From Diphasiastrum complanatum (taxonomy: Eukaryota > Streptophyta > Lycopodiopsida > Lycopodiales > Lycopodiaceae): a stretch of 64,000 nucleotides of DNA. Under the pieces are notes generated by a model. That model had not been told where the DNA came from. It searched no databases and worked only from the letters and a program-made list of their open reading frames with translations. The position numbers and the translations under genes were made by a program. The stretch covers positions 28,980,703-29,044,702 of the forward strand of contig CM055112.1 of NCBI GenBank assembly GCA_029204225.1, in the 5' to 3' direction. Below, piece by piece: positions 24,652 through 36,319 of this stretch (positions within the stretch are counted from its first letter, which is position 1; every line of letters starts with the position of its first letter).

Positions 24652-26848
24652 ATACCCTAAGATCCTACTTACAAGACAAAACACAATGGAAAACACATTG
24701 TGGAGCAACCACCCAACCAAGTAGAAGCAACCAATCAACTCTAGAAGCTTCACCCCCAAGCCAAGGAATAAGAATCATGAAGGTAGAGTGAAATCCTGGC
24801 AATGAATCAATGACCACAATGAGGAGTAGGGCGAGTTTGGCCTCAATATATAGAGCCAAAAACAAACTGGGCACATAGCCATGCATATTGGAAAACGAAT
24901 CATAATGAATCCAAGAATAATAACTGAATTGAATTTCAGCAGGACTTTGGGTATCTAGATGTGATTCTGGATTGTAATCTAAAGTTTTTGTAGTTGAAGA
25001 TTATTGTCATTATCATTTTGGTATGCTTTATGTCTTTAATTACCAATGGTATATAGAACTTAGAAATCTAGCACTTCTGTTAGAGAATTCTGTTTGGGGA
25101 TGTTCCTAAAATCTAGTATTTTCCTGTTGGGAAAGATTTTTTTTGGAGTGATTCTTACTTTTCCTGAGTTATGTTGGACATATACTCTAGTATCCTGTAA
25201 ATGACTAACTATGATTTTTGATTCCAGGAAATTATGATTGATAAATCATATGAATCTAAATATTTATGGTTGTTGGCGGATCATAAATAGATACTTATTT
25301 GTTATCAGAGGATTATAAGGAATTGTGATGATTCCTAAGTATGATGGATTATTTGAGTGAGAATTTAAATTAGTGTTTTGAGTCTCTCTACTCCAGTATT
25401 ATTGAGAACCTATGGATCACAAGATAAGTATTATATTCGTGGAGAATTTAATTTATCTAGTGGATGTTATTCTGCTACAGTTTATGGTCTGTAGATGCTT
25501 GAGTACAGTTCTTCATTTGATTGGATCTCCAATTATCATAGGAGACAGACACGTTTATTAAGATGAATTAATGCTATTTTCTTGTATTTGGTGCTAGAAA
25601 CAGGAGCATTTAACTCAAAAGAGTATGGGATACTCAGAGTTGAGTTTTATTCATTCTATATCTTTATGATTCTCCTAGAGATTCTAATTGAATGAATTAT
25701 CATATCTTGGAATTTGGATTATAAGGATATTTGTACTTGAAAGCTTATGAATTATCTGTCAGAGTTGTGGATAATTTTAGACTGTAATTATAATTATTTT
25801 ATTATTTCTTTAACTTTAGTCTCCTAAGTTAGGTTATTTCACCTAGTGTTTCATGTAAGTGTTTTATAGTCGAATGCAACCCAGATGGAAAATTTATCGC
25901 TTAGTGTACTTTTCAAACTTGAGTTGTACTCCAATGCAGAAATTATCACTTGGAAAATAGGATTATCTTTGAGTACTTGTTTGATGTGAAAGCTAGACTA
26001 AGGATAATGATTTTCTAGGTTGATATTGAGAGTTTAAAGAACTGTTCCTATTATTCTTTCCTGTTTAGAGAGCTTCTAAGGATAGAAGCACTGTAAGGAG
26101 GGAAGAATGTTATGTCCATGACTAGTAAGTAGGATTCAGTATACTCCTAGTCTTGGATACACAGTACAAGCTGTTAGTTATGCCACGTCATACTGGATGT
26201 GACCCGAAAGTAACTAATATCCTTGTGAGCCCCAGAACACACTAAATGGAGATTACACAAGGTATGAGACAGTGTATGCATGTGTAGAGTTATCAATAGC
26301 AATTCTATGAATAGTTGGTCCATGCTTAGGACTCTATTCTAGGTGAATCTATGTGTAGGGGAGCGCTCTGGGATACAATCACAAATGATTTGAGTCTATT
26401 CCTTAACTAAGGAATACTCTATCCCAACAATATTGTATATCCAATGCACATAATTTTAACTGATGAACCCAAATGATTCACTAATCATGCGTCTTACAAG
26501 CTATATAGCTCAAAACCATCAATTTTTGGTGAAACCACATCACACTGATCATTTTACCAATTAACTTCAACCTGGAGTAATCAATTACTCAAGTTAATTG
26601 CCAATGATTTAGAAATCTCAAATGTCTAGGTGCAGATCTTAATTATACTAGCATAACATCCCATTTAGATCCTTATCCAAACCATTTACTAGTTAATCCA
26701 TAAATCTTCTATACATATATTTGTTAACTCTACAAGTATCTGTCAAAACAATACTTGATCATATGCTTATGTTCGCCGACTAGGTTAAGTGCACCAGATA
26801 ACCTTAGTAACTAGGATTACACAATAGATTCATTCAAGATTAATCGTG
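24652..26848. mobile_element. Unidentified 2.2-kb repeat, possibly LTR-derived
   Basis: This segment replaces about 80 bp of module Q relative to Q1 and Q4, and is matched in unit B by 51,010-57,735 (there split by a copia insertion). No gag, pol or transposase motif is readable. At 26,095-26,108 a purine run (AAGGAGGGAAGAA) stands directly before TGTTATGTCC, the arrangement of a polypurine tract and LTR start, which would make about 26,108-26,848 a 3' LTR. No left LTR is seen. The uninterrupted target of the unit-B copia element lies at 25,109-25,113. Confidence 0.45.
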
Positions 26849-27353
26849 CTAGATCCCTAACCCCTAAGTCCATCAACATGAATTTCATAGAGGATCTTCC
26901 TTCTTTAAAATACTGCCAACAAATAGGACATTCATGATAGTTGCTTGTGACTAGACCTTCATTCGAAAGAAAGAAACAATACTCTTATGGGTTAGTGTAA
27001 TATGTGAAGATGCAAAAGTTATCATGGAGTGTGAAGATGTGCACGAATGACAAAATCAAAGAAGAAATTATGTACTCTTCATACATAGGAAAGTTGGGCA
27101 TAAGGTCGTCTGTACAACCCTTTGCCGTTCGGAACAGCAACCCCTTTACCCTTTTCGCCACCTAAAGCTTGCCCTTGTCTCTCCCATTTTGTAGTGTTTG
27201 TGTCAAATCTATAGTATTCCTTTGTAGTTTTGTACTGTTTGCGTTCTATATGTACTATTCCTTTGCAATTTTTTAGTGTTTGTGTTGAGTATTGTGTCTT
27301 GACTACAGAGCCGAAGTGAGTTAACATTGATTTAAACCTACATTGAAATTTCA

Positions 27354-27754
27354 ATGAGCAAGGAGGAAAAAATGAATGGAGTATTGTCATTATTGTTATT
27401 GGCATTAGTTATTGTAAATTTGGCTATTGTATATGTGAGCGAGTACTATCTCAGCTTCGGTGCTTCTTGTTCCGTCATCCAAAGAGGTGGTGGTTCTAAT
27501 CATGAAACAAGATTTTAAGATTACATGGGTTGGGCATCTAAATGACTGGTCAACTTGTAGTGATCTACTTCTTTTCAAGAGACACAAATATTGTAATGAT
27601 GCATGGGAAAATTTTCTGTGTTGGCAAACTGACCGTGGTGATGGCTACGTTGATTCACTAGAGACTTTTATTCTTGCAACTTCTATGGGAATGAAGTGAT
27701 GAACAATTTCCTTTGAGATGTACATACATTTGTCAATATGCTCTTGATTCGTAG
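27354..27754 (+). pseudogene. P3: inverted, broken copy of the cysteine-rich gene
   Basis: The opposite orientation to the other four copies. The start (MSKEEKMNGVLSLLLL), the signal peptide and the first cysteine are readable, then the frame shifts about 56 codons in; the second half keeps the CND, CCW-like and stop regions in decayed form. It does not share the 10-base deletion of P1 and P4, so it is a separate lineage. Its leader is cut within the predicted intron and joined at about 27,105-27,178 to a short GC-richer stretch matching nothing else in the window. It sits exactly at the boundary between units A and B. Confidence 0.85.
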
Positions 27755-29033
27755 ATGCTCATGAGCAATGCTCTCAATTTTTTTGTTTTCAACTCTATTA
27801 TGCTTAAGTGCACAGTCTCATTCTATCAATTTGTGTTGTAATAGAATCAGGAGGGTTATTCATCAGGTATAAAACTACATATGATGTTCAATATTGGCCA
27901 AAAGTTATGTATATAAAGTTCTAAAGTCTACTTTCATGAAATTTGTCAAACAACTATTTAGCCGACTTAGCATACATGACAATTATTATTATATGATATA
28001 TATCTTTTTGTTTTATAAAAATTTATATAGAATTTTTTTAGTCTATTTGTTTTATTTTTGCAATTTTTAATATTTCTTTTCTAAAATATTTTTCAAATGA
28101 ATTAAAAATAGATATATCTTATAACATTTTTTTGGACAACTTTTTTCTATGTTGTGATATTCTTTTTTGTAAGTTTTTTGTTTGTCCTATATAGATTCTA
28201 TCATTTATTAGACATTCTATCTTGTATGTAGGTATTTTTTTTCATGTTCACTGTCTTTTTTTTTTTTTTGAACTTGTTGCAAAAAAACATGGTCATAATC
28301 AGTAAATGTCTATAAAAAATATTGTTTTAAATATTATATATCTAAACCATTATATTAATTATGATTACCTTTATTGTTCTTATTTTTTATGTTGATGTTG
28401 ATGCTTAGTTAATTTTTTCGTCAATAAATATTAAAATTTGTTTATTAAAACTAAATTAGTCTTTTATAATTGTATATTATATGAATTAATAGCATATAAA
28501 AGGTTTATTTGTAGTTTACCAATTTATTTTTCTCAATTGGTGACTTTTTTTTTTTGAATTGATTTTTCTTCTTGATTCATCACCTTCATTGTTGATTTGG
28601 TGATTGGTCCTTTCGTAATCCGCTCTCTAGATTATGAAAGATCTCCTAGTTGTTTTGCAAGACCTGTACAAATTGAATCCGTTTCAAACCTTGTCAAATC
28701 TTTCCAATCTTGTATTGGAATATTATATCCATAATATAAGTTTCGTATTATATAATAATATTTATTTATGTGTGATTTCAAATATTTTGTTGATGTTCTA
28801 TTTGTATTGGAAGTCTTTGAAATTTGTTTGTCGAATTCTTTCGAAAGGTCTTTTACAAATCTTGTAGCAATATATTATTTAAAAGAATTATGATTTTATT
28901 GACTATTTTATATCGATATATATTTATTTTAATTCTATTTTTTATATGAAAATAATATATAGATAATTTTATCTTCAATCGGACTATCATTATATTCTTT
29001 CTCAAATTTTTTCTTTTTTGATTTGTGATCATT

Positions 29034-30730
29034 GAATTCTTTATTGTTTTCAAATCCATTTCCATAACTTGAAGAATCAACTCCACAAATATTTAGTAGA
29101 AACATTTGTTTTGTTGTTGGAAATACTGTTTTCATTTTTATCACTTTGGTCGAAATTATTTTTTCTTTTAATTTTTGAAACAGTTGTGATTGTAGAACAA
29201 ATATTAGAATCTAAATATAAAGATAATATATATGTAATTGTTTATTTTATATTATGTCAATATTAATAAAAATAATTATCATTATAATTATTAGTTGGAT
29301 TTATAAATTTTCATAATAAATTTATCTCAATTATGTAATTAGAGTCTTTAGAAATATCCATGTGTTTTGTTTGTTGTTTTTTGTAAAAACATTTTTTATC
29401 ATATGGTAGATGTTAATTTTAGAGTAATTTCATTTGGATGTACATACATCATTCAAGTATCAAGGATTGCACAACAATTAGATTGATCAAGATCTAAACA
29501 CTTTATGTATGTTGATCTAGATTGATAATTGTCTTTAACCACCATAAGTAATTTATCATCTAATGATCCTCATGGCTTCTCACACGTATGAAAAGTACAT
29601 AATTTTTAACAAGTTCAAATTAATTAGATACACAAAATTTTGCATACATGAAGTATTGAGATTGTCAAAAATAATTTTTTTTTTGTTTAATCTCAAAAGT
29701 TATGTATAAAATTAGCTCTGAATCCATAGCTATATTGTTCGGACCTATGGTTAGTTTTCAATGGTGAATCAATGGATCTTGAATATATTGACTTAATCTA
29801 TTCTTTTGTACCTATCTATATTGAACTTCTTGATAACTCCTAGATCTTGTATTTTATGTGAATAGTGTAAATTGTTTTGTGTGTGTGTAATTCTTCATTG
29901 TTTTCAAATCCATTTATATAACTTGAAGGATCAACTCCAAAAATATTTAATAAAAACATTTGTATTGTTGTTGGAGATACTGTTTTCATTTTTATCACTT
30001 TGGTCAAAATTGTTTCTTCTTTTAATTTTTGAAACAGTTGTGATTGTAGAATAAATATTAGAATCTAAATATAAAAAATAATATATACGTAATTGTTTAT
30101 TTTATATTATGTCAATGTTAATAAAATGAAAATAATTATAATTATTATTTGGATTTACAAATTTTTATAATAAATTTATCTTAATTATGTAATTAGAGTC
30201 TTTAGAAATATCCATGTGTTTTGTTTGTTGTTTTTTGTAGAAACATTTTTTATCATATGTTAGATGTTAAAATCAAAGTATGTAAATCTCATTTAGATGT
30301 ACATACATCATTCAACTATCAAGGATTGCACAATAATTAGATTGATCAATATCTAAACACTTTATATATCTTGATCTAGATTGATAATTGTCTTTAAACA
30401 CTACAAATAATTTATCATTTAATGATCCTCATGGCTTCTCACACATATGAAAAGTACATAACTTTTAGCAAGTTCAAATCAACTCATTAGACACACAAAA
30501 TTTTACATACATGAAGTATTAAAATTGTCAAAAATAACTTTTTTTCTTGTTTTATCTCAAAAGTTATGTATAAAATTAGCTTGGAATCCAAAACTATATT
30601 GCTCGGATCTAAGGTTAGTTTCCAATAGTCAATCAATAGATCTTGAATATATTGACTTAGTCTATTCTTTTGCACCTATCCGCATTGAACTTCTTGATAA
30701 CTCCTAGATTTTGTATAGAATAGTGTAAAT
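29034..30730. repeat. Direct tandem repeat, about 856 bp x 2
   Basis: The stretch beginning ATTGTTTTCAAATCCATTT at about 29,043 recurs at about 29,899 and stays similar to the AATAGTGTAAATTG ends near 29,870 and 30,735. Both copies are AT-rich and non-coding as far as can be read. Unit A has only one shortened copy (12,710-13,010). Confidence 0.8.
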
Positions 30731-30912
30731 TGTGTACACAAGTGGGTCTCACACATGTGAGGCCATGATGCCAATTGAGAAACCAATCCTAGATTAGGTT
30801 AGGTAAAGTCTATAGGGTTGGTCATGTCATTTTGGTAGTGATTCTTAGATTATAGGACCTACACCTAAGTTTAAGGTGAAAATTTGACCAACTAGTCACC
30901 TACCAGGCATGA
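30716..30912 (-). mobile_element. LTR fragment of the 51.5-56.0 kb copia family
   Basis: The reverse complement of this stretch matches the last 200 or so bases of the LTRs at 51,473-52,173 and 55,296-55,996 (shared GTGTACACAATTTACACTAT and CACCTTAAACTTAGGTGTAG), but with more divergence. It is an old, partial LTR lying inside the Helitron. Confidence 0.75.
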
Positions 30913-31075
30913 CTCTAGGGCAGACAAATTTATATGTCATATATTTTATTAAGAATGTTTTTCCACTACCTGGTGTTCTAGAAATAGTAAAAATTCATGT
31001 TTTATTTTCTAAAAGTATATTATATATATTTGTTTGTTCGTGATTTAAAGTTGAATTTGCTAGATTTTGAAACTC

Positions 31076-31348
31076 ATAATAGACACTATATTTTGCTTCT
31101 CATACATGTGGCGCTTCATCGATCCATAATGCCATATGTACATGATCGTGAGGAATGCTGAAGCAATAGCTATTGGTACCCAGCCACCGGAATCCACCTT
31201 GAATAACACAGATGAGAAGTAAACTAGCTCCATGGTTCCGAATACGGCCAGAAATAAGAGCAAAAAGATAAAGTTGCTCTACCAGACAATGAGCATGATT
31301 ATAGCCATGAGGATCATTGTCACTAGCATAACAGCAATAACAGCGATG
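31076..31348 (-). pseudogene. HAK/KUP/KT potassium transporter exon inside Helitron
   Basis: One continuous minus-strand frame reads IAVIAVMLVTMILMAIIMLI, then a TAG at 31,279-31,281 right after VW, then LAVFGTMELVYFSSVLFKVD, GGWVPIAIASAFLTIMYIWH and YGSMKRHMYEKQNIVSI. This is the hydrophobic core ending in the FGT(I/M)E, GGWVP and MYxWHYG signatures of plant HAK/KUP/KT potassium permeases. It corresponds to one internal exon: an AG acceptor after a T-rich tract stands at 31,349-31,350, where exon starts at GIAV are known in this family, and about 140 bp of flanking, intron-like DNA continues to about 31,488. The in-frame stop and single exon mean no transporter is made. Unit A's Helitron is uninterrupted at this place. 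Confidence 0.88.
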
Positions 31349-34300
31349 CTTGAAAAAACAAGGACATGCAACGGAAGACTTCAGAATAGAGATTCTACCA
31401 GTATACTAGGTTTAAGATTATGTCTACACAGCAATCCTTGTTGCTCAGTAACATTCAACGAATTGGAAATGCTAAGTACTGCTTTAGTCAAGTTCTAGGA
31501 TTCTTATCATATTATTTGATAATACTATAGGTGTGTTATCTTGTTCATTATTTGTATTCATTGTTAGAATTTCGTTTGTCAATATTTTTTTTTGTAGTAA
31601 TACGTTAATTATTTGTTGTCTTTGTTCATTTTCAATAAATTGTCTATTCGCATATTCTTGTATATAAAAATTAATGTCTTCTTTCGAGTTAACAAGATTT
31701 TTTAGTATGCATTCAAAAAAATATGTATTTTCTTTGTTTTCGTTAGATATCAAATCTTTCTCTAATCTAAAATGTATGTTTTTAAGTAATACATTAAAAA
31801 AAAAAAAACCTTCTTACTAATTGATCTGTTTCATATGTGTAATTACCTAGTTGATCTATAAAATTATATTTTCTTTTCTTTTCTTCTGTTTTTACTATGT
31901 TATATTTGCACCAATACTTATAAAATGTCATTTGTTCAGTTGCTATTGATCGATATATATATATATTTGTTGATTGGATGTAATAATATAAAATCATTAT
32001 AATCTATAAAAAAATTTCTGAAATTAGGTGGATAAAATGGACTGCTTCACTACGTTTTATAATCAATATTTGCAAGCATGTAAAAGTAACTTCTTCTAAG
32101 CATATTGGTTTAGTTAATATGGAAGCAGTTATTAGTTTTAACATATTTTGATTTACATGATCTAATTTTAGTCGTTTTGTATCATTGATATCTAGATTTA
32201 TGTGTCCTATAGGTTTCGATTTCATGGCATATTTTAGTATATAATATGACCAATTCGTACTAGTTATTCTTTGTAGATTCATGTGTGCTTTCCACAACAT
32301 TAATATTGTTGGATGGTATGATACTATATTACGATCTTTATATCTTGGACGAAAATATGTCCAACATTATCAATATCATCCAAGTATGTTTAGTAGTATT
32401 TAGTTTTGAAAAACTTAAAGGAGATTACAACAATTAGAAACAATCACATTCAATACTTATAATCATCACTCATGTAATCCATTAACCACTGAAATAGGCT
32501 CACAACAAATAAATCAGACATGAAGAATAAGACACAGCATAGTCGTTACAATCTTCTCCACTCTTCTCATTATGAATGAATAAGACAATGAATACAAAAC
32601 TATTTATAGGGGTATCATACATGACATTTAGGTCTGTTACCATTATTAAATATTGTGAACACACAATACTCGACAAATAACAATTCAAAGTAATTGTACA
32701 ACAATATAAACTTGACATTAATATTTTACTATTTAGATGGTGAAAAGGAAAATTCATATTTACATTTTTTTTAATTTAATTTTTGGTAATTTGTAAGCAC
32801 AAGAAACTCTACAGGAATGGACTTATTTTCATTGTACTAAATTAAGTCATTTTTTTTATTTTTTTCTCATTAGGTTCGATAAATTGTTTAATTTGTCGAT
32901 CAAATTTAACTGGTACATAAGCAACTATTTTGCTTGATATCTTATTGACATCTTCATTATTTATCCATAACATTATGTGTGCATGTACTGAATCTCGATT
33001 TTGAAATTCATAACATACAACATCATAATGTTGCACTCTTCCAAGTATTGCCTTGGGTGATAAGATATCTTTTTTCATAAAGATTCTTAATCTTGATACA
33101 AATATATTTGAACATTCAACAAAACAATTTTTTCGATCATATTTGTTATTTATATTTTTAACGATTTTTTTTATTTCATTGATTTTTAGCCATCGAGTAT
33201 TTGTTATTTCATCTGATGTTAAATTTAAAACAAATGTGGTAAATCCCATTTTTCTAACATCGTCATTTAAGTTTCGACAATGTCATGTTGGAGTACTAAG
33301 AATAGCCAAGGGTATATTTTATTACATTTTTTAATATATCTTGTTCTGTTGCATTTTTATTTTTTGAAAAAAAATCAATAATATCTTTTTTTTAAATTAT
33401 AGTTTTTGTATTTTTTGATATTTAGTATTGCTTGTCGTAATTCATACATAATAATCAAGTATGGAGGATATAGGGTATATACTGAAAAAAAAAAATAAAG
33501 AACTTCCTATTCTCATTTTTATATATTTTATAAAATTTATTTTTGTGTCATAATATCCATGACCAAAGAAAAACAGAAATGAAAAAAAGTCTTATTCTAA
33601 TGTAAGTATATTTTTTAATTCATGATTAGTCGGTACATGTATTGAATTTGTGGATTGAAGTACATGGTTCATTTCATTTTTCAAAATAAGATTTGAATAT
33701 TCAAAAATATAATTTCTATTTAAAGGACGTGTACAATTTGGAGTTACATCTTCTAAAATTACATATGTGTGGATATTTGGATCAGATGTCATTGCTTCAT
33801 AAGATTTTTTATTTTTATCTATAAATTCATTACGAGTATTTTTTTTTAAAATATACATAATTCTTTTTTCGTTTTATCTATTTCATATAGGGTTTTAAAT
33901 TTTCATAAGATTAGATTATGATTTATATTTTGTATGAGTATATCGTCTAAGAATAAAATATCATCATTTTGATAATCATCAAAAACATTAAAAGCAATTG
34001 GATTATCAAACAAAAAAAAAAATTTCAATTATTCCTATAATGAAACAATTCATGTTTTTAGATGTTTTAATTGATATATCTATTAATGACATTGTTTGTA
34101 ATTGAATAGGATGTAAACTTAATAGGGCTTGTATATATTTTGGTGACATAAAAACTGAATATACGATTTTGTTTTTTTCTACATACTTTACATACATATC
34201 AATATACCATAGAAGTTTGTTCATATTTATCGAACATGATTTTCATATATGAACTTCCATTTTGAAAATACTACCAACAAATAGGACATTCATAATAGCA

Positions 34301-34754
34301 TCTTCTGAGTAGAACTATGTACCAAAAAAAACAAATATTGTTTTGGGTTAGTGTAGTCCATGACAATGTTCAAGCTATCATAGACTATGAAGATGATTAT
34401 GAATTATTTCTCAAAGAAGAAATATCCTAGCAGAGGACTTTGCACATCAAGTATATACAGTAGTCTTTTTGCTTAAAAATTGAATTGATGTCTTGTGCTT
34501 TGGATATATATCATATAATAATGATTGTCATGTATGCTAAGTCAACTAAATAGTTGTTCAACAATTTTGACGAAAGTAGACTGTAAAACTTTTCTCTACA
34601 TAACTTTTGGCCAATATTCAACATCTTGTGTAGTTTCATACCTAATGAATCACCATCCTGATTCTATTACAACACAAATTGATAGAATGAGGCTAGTGCA
34701 CTTGAGCACAATAGAGTTGAAAACAAAAAATTTGTGAGCATTGCTCATGACCAT

Positions 34755-35145
34755 CTACGAATCGGTAGCATGTTGGCAGGTGCGTTGTGCATCTCGAAAG
34801 AAATTGTTCATCACTTCATTTCCACAAAAGTTGCAGGAATCAAAGTCACCAATCCAATCAGCGTAGCCATCACCACGGTCAATTTGCCAACACTGAAATT
34901 TTTCCACACATCATTACAACATTTGTGTCTCTTGGAAAGAAGTAGATCATTGCAACTTGACCAGTCATTTAGAAGCCCAACCCATGTAATTATTAATCTT
35001 GTTTCATAATTACAACCACCACTTCTTTCGATGATGGAACAAGAAGCACCGAAGCCGAGATAGTATATACAACAGTCAAATTTAAAACAACTAATGCAAA
35101 TAACAATAATGACAGTACTCCGTTCATTTTTGCCCCCTTTCTCAT
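34755..35145 (-). pseudogene. P4: broken copy of secreted cysteine-rich gene
   Basis: The unit-B counterpart of P1. It shares P1's 10-base deletion after the signal peptide and so is out of frame for the cysteine region. It keeps the 7 bases lost in P1. The TATA motif (about 35,569-35,578) and leader remain. It differs from P1 at about 16 of 385 positions plus indels. Confidence 0.85.
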
Positions 35146-36319
35146 TGAAATGCCAATGTAGGTTTAAATCAACGTTGACTCACTTCAGCAATGTAATCGC
35201 GGAGTGCTACAAGACACAATACTCAACACAAACACTACAAAATTGCAAAGGAATAGTACATATAGAACACAAACAATACAAAACTACAAATGAATACTAT
35301 AAATTTGACAAACACTATAAAATGAGAAGAAAATACAAGTATAATGTGGAGACTTATATGGATCAATACTAGGATCTGATCAAGAAATGGTGTGGAAAAT
35401 GCAACACGAGTGAGATTTTGGGCGTTCACTAGTCGGAGAATCTTGGCTAGAATCAGCATGCTCAAAGCTCCAGAGAAAAGATGATGATGGAGATAAAATT
35501 CTAACTATGCATTGAGATATCTATCCACTAAGAGAGCGAGAGATATACACTAGCAAGAGGGAGGGGGTTTATATAAAAATGGGCATACTTCAGCCAATTT
35601 CTTCTTCTTTTTTTCAACTTCGAAGGCTCACATTCCTTTCAAAAATAAGAATACCATCTTCCAATAGCATTACACTTGACATGACAGTTCATCTTTTGAC
35701 TTTCAAAAACATTTAAAAATAATGATCTAGATAATATAGACAATCCAATTTAAAGGGCACATGGTGAAATTTACTATATGTTTGTTTACTTTGAAAAGTA
35801 GAGAAAACAATTCAAGGTACTGCAACTTGCAAATTCCAGCCCCTATAATAACTATTTCTTGCTTTTCACTAGAAATTTAGATAAATATTTTCAACATTAT
35901 CTAATAACAAACAAAGGGAAAATTTGCATTTGTTTACAAAAGCATTGTGGGTAGTTACTAGATATTATTTGATGTCATTTTGAAAGTCGAGTCATATTGT
36001 ATTTTATGGCCTCATCTATATGACGATTGGAGTTGCGCTTATGACCACAAAGAGAGGATAGAGATTCTAACCTCAAAGAGAGATATGAAATCCTTAACTA
36101 CAATTCAATAATTAAATGACAATTTTGGTAGGATGAAAAAACATTTAAGTAAGATATATCATCATTTGAAACCCAACCAAATTTGTCATAGAGTGACTAA
36201 TGATAGAGTAAAACTACAATCAGTAGTTTAGCATGACCAACTTGCTGTGATTTTACATAAATGATTCCATTTTGACTTCTTTTGTAGCCAATTAAAGAGA
36301 TTAGTCTTTTGTATGAACA

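Larger units (their letters stand above)
12268..27080. repeat. Duplication unit A (tandem partner of 28,006-57,905)
   Basis: From 12,268 to about 27,080 the sequence matches 28,006-57,905 in the same order and orientation: Helitron, broken gene copy, intact gene copy, then modules Q, R and the 2.2-kb repeat. By-eye divergence is patchy, from about 0.25% in the intact gene to about 6% near 25.1-25.6 kb. A lacks several segments present in B (parts of the Helitron and 36.3-37.7 kb). Since some of those carry proper Helitron coding motifs, A has probably lost them. A lacks both copia insertions found in B and shows the uninterrupted sites. Confidence 0.9.
28006..34198 (-). mobile_element. Helitron H2, longer but broken copy
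   Basis: On the minus strand from right to left: an N-terminal frame (33,592-33,858), then the Rep region at 32,842-33,249 (GFTTFVLNLTSDE, then HAHIMLWINNED), the LWKAHMN region at 32,004-32,345, a frame at 31,484-31,753, and the start of a Pif1-type helicase near 30,932-31,060. The last shows LNHEQTNIY followed by TPGSGKTFLIK, the Walker A nucleotide-binding motif. The rest of the helicase is missing, replaced by an LTR scrap and a duplicated segment. A potassium-transporter exon interrupts the coding region at about 31.08-31.49 kb. Rep nicks and joins DNA in rolling-circle transposition and the helicase unwinds it. The copy cannot encode either whole protein. Confidence 0.8.

Noticed and set aside
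27079-27405. 108-residue minus-strand frame over P3
   Set aside because: It is antisense to the P3 leader and start, and shows no features of its own.
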